A stretch of DNA of 8,406 nucleotides. Source: Oscillospiraceae bacterium (GTDB lineage: Bacteria > Bacillota > Clostridia > Oscillospirales > Oscillospiraceae). This document shows, piece by piece, positions 5,736 through 8,406 of this stretch. The stretch is from assembly GCA_031280855.1 (NCBI GenBank), contig JAITGH010000066.1, positions 1-8,406 on the forward strand. The letters run 5' to 3'. The first letter of the stretch is position 1, and each line of letters starts with the position of its first letter. The notes beneath the pieces were generated by a model, which had not been told where the DNA came from, made no database searches, and saw only the letters and a list, made by a program, of their open reading frames with translations. The translations under genes and the position numbers were made by a program.

Positions 5736-6509
5736 TCAAGCGATTGCTTTGCGGATTCGAGCGATTGCGGTCTTTTCAAGTCGGGAGACTTGAGCCTGAC
5801 TGATCCCGATCTCTCCGGCGACCTCCATTTGAGTCTTGCAGGAGTTGAACCGCAGGTTGAGTATCTTGCGCTCTCGCTCGGTAAGGTTGCCTATTGCGTC
5901 GGCGAGCGCGATGTGCTCCAGCCAAATCTCGTCATTGTTCTTGATATCTCCGATCTGATCCATGACGCACAGAGTATCCGCGCCGTCGGAGTAGACCGGC
6001 TCGTACAATGAGACCGGCTCCTGGATCGCGTCGATTGCGGTAACGACGTCTTCGCGAGCGATATCTAAAGCTTTCGCGATCTCGTCGACGGTGGGCTCAC
6101 GCCCCGACTCGTTTTGAAGCCGCTCGCGGGTTTGCATGACGCGGAACGCGGTATCGCGGATGGAGCGGCTGACTCGGATCGAGTTATTATCACGCAGATA
6201 GCGGCGGATCTCGCCTATTATCATTGGTACGCCGTATGTGGAGAATCGCACGTTCTGGCTGAGGTCAAAGTTATCGATCGCCTTGATCAGTCCGATACAG
6301 CCGATTTGAAACAGGTCGTCGGGATTTTCACCGCGCCCCATGAACTTCTGGATCGCCGACAGTACAAGCCGCAGATTCCCGACGATCAACTCCTCCCGCG
6401 CTCGCTTATCGCCCGCTTTCGTCCTATGCAACAGCTCGGTTATCTCTTCGTTCTTCAGCGTCTTCAACTTCGCGGTGTTCACCCCGGATATCTCTACTTT
6501 TCCCAGCAC
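5736..6509 (-). CDS. sigG: RNA polymerase sporulation sigma factor sigma-G
   Basis: Sigma-G directs RNA polymerase to late forespore genes after engulfment. The product (257 residues from the chosen start; 260 in Bacillus subtilis) is recognisable throughout. It has the N-terminal KVEISGVNT, region 2 with GNLRLVLSAIQKF and DDLFQIGCIGLIKAIDNFDLS, and region 2.4 RFSTYGVPMIIGEIRRYLRDN. Region 3 has RVSRSIRDTAF. Region 4 has the helix-turn-helix KTQMEVAGEIGISQAQVSRLEK near the C-terminus. The longest reading starts at a GTG at 6518, but AGAGGGG (minus strand, 6524-6518) would overlap that codon. The GTG at 6509 has this ribosome binding site at an 8-nt spacing and gives a protein beginning MLGKVEI, as in other sigma-G proteins. 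The gene stands alone rather than after spoIIGA-sigE, and is divergent from rsmA. Candidate regulation is by sigma-F from the promoter at 6606-6578. Confidence 0.95.
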   Translation of the reverse strand: MLGKVEISGVNTAKLKTLKNEEITELLHRTKAGDKRAREELIVGNLRLVLSAIQKFMGRGENPDDLFQIGCIGLIKAIDNFDLSQNVRFSTYGVPMIIGEIRRYLRDNNSIRVSRSIRDTAFRVMQTRERLQNESGREPTVDEIAKALDIAREDVVTAIDAIQEPVSLYEPVYSDGADTLCVMDQIGDIKNNDEIWLEHIALADAIGNLTERERKILNLRFNSCKTQMEVAGEIGISQAQVSRLEKTAIARIRKAIA

Positions 6510-6577
6510 CCACTTCACCCCTCTTCATGCATTTGTCTAAGCTCATCGGCAACGCGTTCAAACATATCGCCGGATTC

Positions 6578-6606
6578 ATTATTTCCCCAAGGGAGCACTT
6601 TCATAC
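6578..6606 (-). promoter_or_regulatory. Sigma-F-type (forespore) promoter for sigG
   Basis: On the minus strand, GTATG (6606-6602), 15 bp, then GGAAATAATG (6586-6577) fits the sigma-F pattern as I remember it (GYWTA, about 15 bp, GGnnAnAHTR): four of five at -35 and full agreement at -10. Transcription would start near 6571, leaving a leader of about 60 nt before the sigG GTG. In Bacillus subtilis sigG is transcribed by sigma-F, so the match is where theory puts it. No sigma-A-like site was evident for sigG in this gap. Confidence 0.6.
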
Positions 6607-6608
6607 TG

Positions 6609-7454
6609 ATGAAAAACTTACCGGACGATTTTAGGTTCTCGAAGGCGAAGGGCCAGAACTTCCTAAGGGACGCGAGTATCACGCGCAGGATCGCGGAGTC
6701 CGCGTCGATTGACGGTGCGGACGTTCTGGAGATCGGCGCGGGCGCAGGCGCGTTGACGGTCGAGCTTGCTCGCCGCGCCGCTCACGTCCTCACTTTGGAG
6801 GTCGACCGCATGTTGATAGCTCCGCTTAACTCCGCGCTTGCCGACGCGAACGTCGGCAACGTCACGGTGCTTAACCTCGACGCGCTGAAGTGCGAACTTC
6901 CCCAATTGCTGGACGCGCATTTCGGAGCAAGCTCGCACCCTGTGCTGTGCGCGAACTTGCCGTACGCGATCACTACGCCGCTGCTCAGCCGATTGCTCGA
7001 GTTACGGCGATTCCCCGTGCTGACGGTGATGGTACAATTGGAGGTCGCGCAGCGAATCTGCGCCGAACCCTCAAGTAAGGAGTACGGCGCATTCAGCGTG
7101 TTCGCGCAGTATCACTCGAGCCCGCGCATTCTGTTCATGGTACCGCCGAGCGCATTCGTCCCGCGTCCGAAGGTGCACTCCGCCGTAGTGAGGCTGGACG
7201 CGCCGCCGCGCTCCGTCGAGGCGCACGCGCCCGATCTCTTGCCGCCTGACGAGGCGCACATGTTCCGGATTGTTCGAGCGGCGTTCCAACAGCGGCGCAA
7301 GACTTTGCAGAACGCGCTGTGCTCCGCGCTTGGCATAGAGAAGGCTCGAGTCGCGGACGCGCTGACGGTACTCGGGCACCCGCCCGACGCTCGAGGCGAG
7401 ACGCTCTCGGTCGCTGAGTTCATCGCGCTCGCAGATACGCTGAAGCGTGAGTAA
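6609..7454 (+). CDS. rsmA: 16S rRNA (adenine(1518)-N(6)/adenine(1519)-N(6))-dimethyltransferase
   Basis: RsmA (KsgA) dimethylates two adjacent adenines in the 3'-terminal helix of 16S rRNA and acts as a late 30S-assembly checkpoint. The 281-residue product carries all the family marks: KGQNFL (residues 14-19), SAM-binding EIGAGAGALT (41-50), acidic ribose contact in LEVD (63-66), the adenine-methylase motif NLPYAITTP (116-124), FVPRPKVHSAVV (183-194) and QRRKTLQNAL (228-237). The open frame extends upstream to 6114, but that part lies antisense to sigG and is not RsmA-like. The ATG at 6609 gives the normal N-terminus. GGGAG (6591-6595) precedes it at 13 nt, a weak arrangement. The rsmA promoter is not obvious; TTGTCT at 6533 with a poor -10 is the only candidate seen. 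The divergent sigG promoter overlaps this start region. Confidence 0.96.
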   Translation: MKNLPDDFRFSKAKGQNFLRDASITRRIAESASIDGADVLEIGAGAGALTVELARRAAHVLTLEVDRMLIAPLNSALADANVGNVTVLNLDALKCELPQLLDAHFGASSHPVLCANLPYAITTPLLSRLLELRRFPVLTVMVQLEVAQRICAEPSSKEYGAFSVFAQYHSSPRILFMVPPSAFVPRPKVHSAVVRLDAPPRSVEAHAPDLLPPDEAHMFRIVRAAFQQRRKTLQNALCSALGIEKARVADALTVLGHPPDARGETLSVAEFIALADTLKRE

Positions 7455-7460
7455 CCCAAA

Positions 7461-7492
7461 GCGGCGCATAGTTGCTCCGCACTATGGGCCGC
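7461..7492. terminator. Hairpin between convergent rsmA and the right-end ORF (probable terminator)
   Basis: GCGGCGCATAGT (7461-7472) pairs with ACTATGGGCCGC (7481-7492) with one G-G mismatch and an 8-base loop. It starts seven bases after the rsmA stop. No T-run follows on the plus strand, and only TTT follows on the minus strand, so termination strength is uncertain. Confidence 0.55.
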
Positions 7493-7540
7493 CTCACGAC
7501 TTGTTGATGGTAATTTGACCTAAAACTTCATGTTACAGCT

Positions 7541-8406
7541 TCACGCTGAACATACACGCGGTGCTCGGATTGCTGTAGCCGTTGAGAAACACCTCTCATC
7601 GAACTTGCGGTAAATCGTCAATACTTCGTCCCCGCTGATTTCCCAGCTGTCTTTTTCTGTGTCCAACTCAACCTCTTTGCCGACTAACCGCATTGCAGGC
7701 ATAGTGATATACTCAAAGCTGTCCACTTGGAAGCCGTCTTGCTGATGTTTCACCATATCCGGCATAAACAGCGTCCACTGCACCTGGGCGTCGCAGTCTT
7801 TCAGCCGATTGACATAGCCGGTGAAATCCTGATTGTCCGTCCCGAACGCTCCCGTTTGGTTTCCCGCGATTATTTTGCGGACGTCGCGCTCCCGCATTAC
7901 GGAGAAGTCCGCGAACACACGCGATACGGTCTCGCTCAGCCGCTCGTCTGCCGTAACGCCGGACAGCTCCGCGTCGAACCTGTCGAGTGCCTTGAAAACG
8001 GCTTCGTTCACCACGCCGGACGACTCGAGTTCCTTGAGCCGCGACCGCAATTTCGCGTTCTGCTCCTTGAATCGGGCGAGAACTCCGTGAATAGAAATAT
8101 TGATAGTCAGAGGGTGGAAGAATTTCGCCGTTCCGCGCCGAATCTTTGATGGCGGCATACCGTGGAACCGCGTGAACGCTTTGGAGAAGCTCTCCCGAGA
8201 GTCGTACTGATAGCGCGTCGCAACGTCGGCAATCTTGCCGCCCACGACGCCTTGCCACTTCTCGTCGTTCTCGGCTACCGCGACCTTGGCGGCGTGGTGG
8301 AGCGCCTGAGCCTCGTCGTGGCGAGCCTTGGAGCGCAGCCGCTCCAGCTCCCGGAACTCCGGCGTCGCCGTTATGCTCCGATACGCGCCGATTGCCTGCT
8401 TCATTA
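7541..8406 (-). CDS. Hybrid ORF: Rpn-nuclease C-terminus joined to a truncated AraC-family regulator (partial, possibly decayed)
   Basis: The frame is open from the right edge to a TGA at 7543-7541. An ATG sits at 8404, but the first residues look internal to a longer protein, so the true start probably lies outside the window. Counting from that ATG, residues about 8-53 (TPEFRELERLRSKARHDEAQ, EKWQGVV) resemble the C-terminal tail of Rpn-family PD-(D/E)XK nucleases or putative transposases. Residues about 55-105 (KIADVATRYQYDSRESFSKAF, RFHGMPPSKIRRG) match the second helix-turn-helix of AraC regulators; the first helix-turn-helix is absent. A coiled-coil-like stretch (110-128) and a probable effector-binding segment (FEYITMPAMRLVGKEVEL, 230-247) follow, but this segment ends early. 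The nuclease catalytic region is not in view. DNA binding with one helix-turn-helix is doubtful. It may be a recombined remnant rather than a working regulator. Confidence 0.6.
   Translation of the reverse strand, partial: MKQAIGAYRSITATPEFRELERLRSKARHDEAQALHHAAKVAVAENDEKWQGVVGGKIADVATRYQYDSRESFSKAFTRFHGMPPSKIRRGTAKFFHPLTINISIHGVLARFKEQNAKLRSRLKELESSGVVNEAVFKALDRFDAELSGVTADERLSETVSRVFADFSVMRERDVRKIIAGNQTGAFGTDNQDFTGYVNRLKDCDAQVQWTLFMPDMVKHQQDGFQVDSFEYITMPAMRLVGKEVELDTEKDSWEISGDEVLTIYRKFDERCFSTATAIRAPRVCSA

Noticed and set aside
6114..6608. Upstream extension of the rsmA frame giving a 446-residue protein
   Set aside because: This part is antisense to sigG, has no RsmA similarity, and the RsmA N-terminus (ending in KGQNFL) fits a start at 6609.
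7713..8258. Second minus-strand frame of 181 codons within the right-end ORF
   Set aside because: Its product is Arg-rich without motifs, while the other frame shows clear AraC helix-turn-helix residues.

Overview
The window (8,406 bp, GC-rich by eye) looks like chromosomal DNA from an endospore-forming member of the Bacillota, probably a high-GC, uncultured-type Clostridia. The strongest evidence is a full-length sporulation sigma factor, sigma-G. Supporting evidence is Gram-positive-style extended -10 promoters, a clostridial 2[4Fe-4S] ferredoxin, and an AraC/Rpn-type hybrid ORF of a kind I associate with gut Clostridia. The lineage below class is a guess.

Layout, left to right. Bases 1-201 hold the 3' end of an unrecognised plus-strand gene, which overlaps by 4 nt a lipoprotein gene (198-797) carrying three tandem Gly/Glu/Pro/Ser/Ala/Thr-rich repeats. 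After a 171-nt gap with three helically phased TTGTC repeats comes a translationally coupled pair: a diacylglycerol-kinase-type lipid kinase (969-2000) and a six-TM/PAS/GGDEF diguanylate cyclase (2000-3412). A consensus sigma-A promoter (3433-3461) then drives a small ferredoxin (3529-3699) and a class I SAM methyltransferase (3719-4345). An HtrA-like membrane serine protease (4447-5640) follows. Its only obvious promoter element sits so close to the ATG that the mRNA should be leaderless. The protease converges on sigG (minus strand, 5736-6509) across a hairpin. sigG is divergent from rsmA/ksgA (6609-7454), and a sigma-F-like promoter for sigG overlaps the rsmA translation start region. Beyond a second convergent hairpin, a minus-strand ORF runs off the right edge (7541-8406). 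It is a patchwork of an Rpn-nuclease C-terminus, half an AraC DNA-binding domain and a truncated effector domain.

Functionally the window is mostly housekeeping and cell-envelope or signalling genes: lipid phosphorylation and c-di-GMP signalling, electron transfer and methylation, envelope proteolysis, forespore transcription, and rRNA dimethylation. I saw no CRISPR array, tRNA, rRNA or complete insertion sequence. The least ordinary items are the hybrid ORF at the right end, the inferred leaderless htrA-like transcript, and the sigma-F promoter buried in the rsmA start region.
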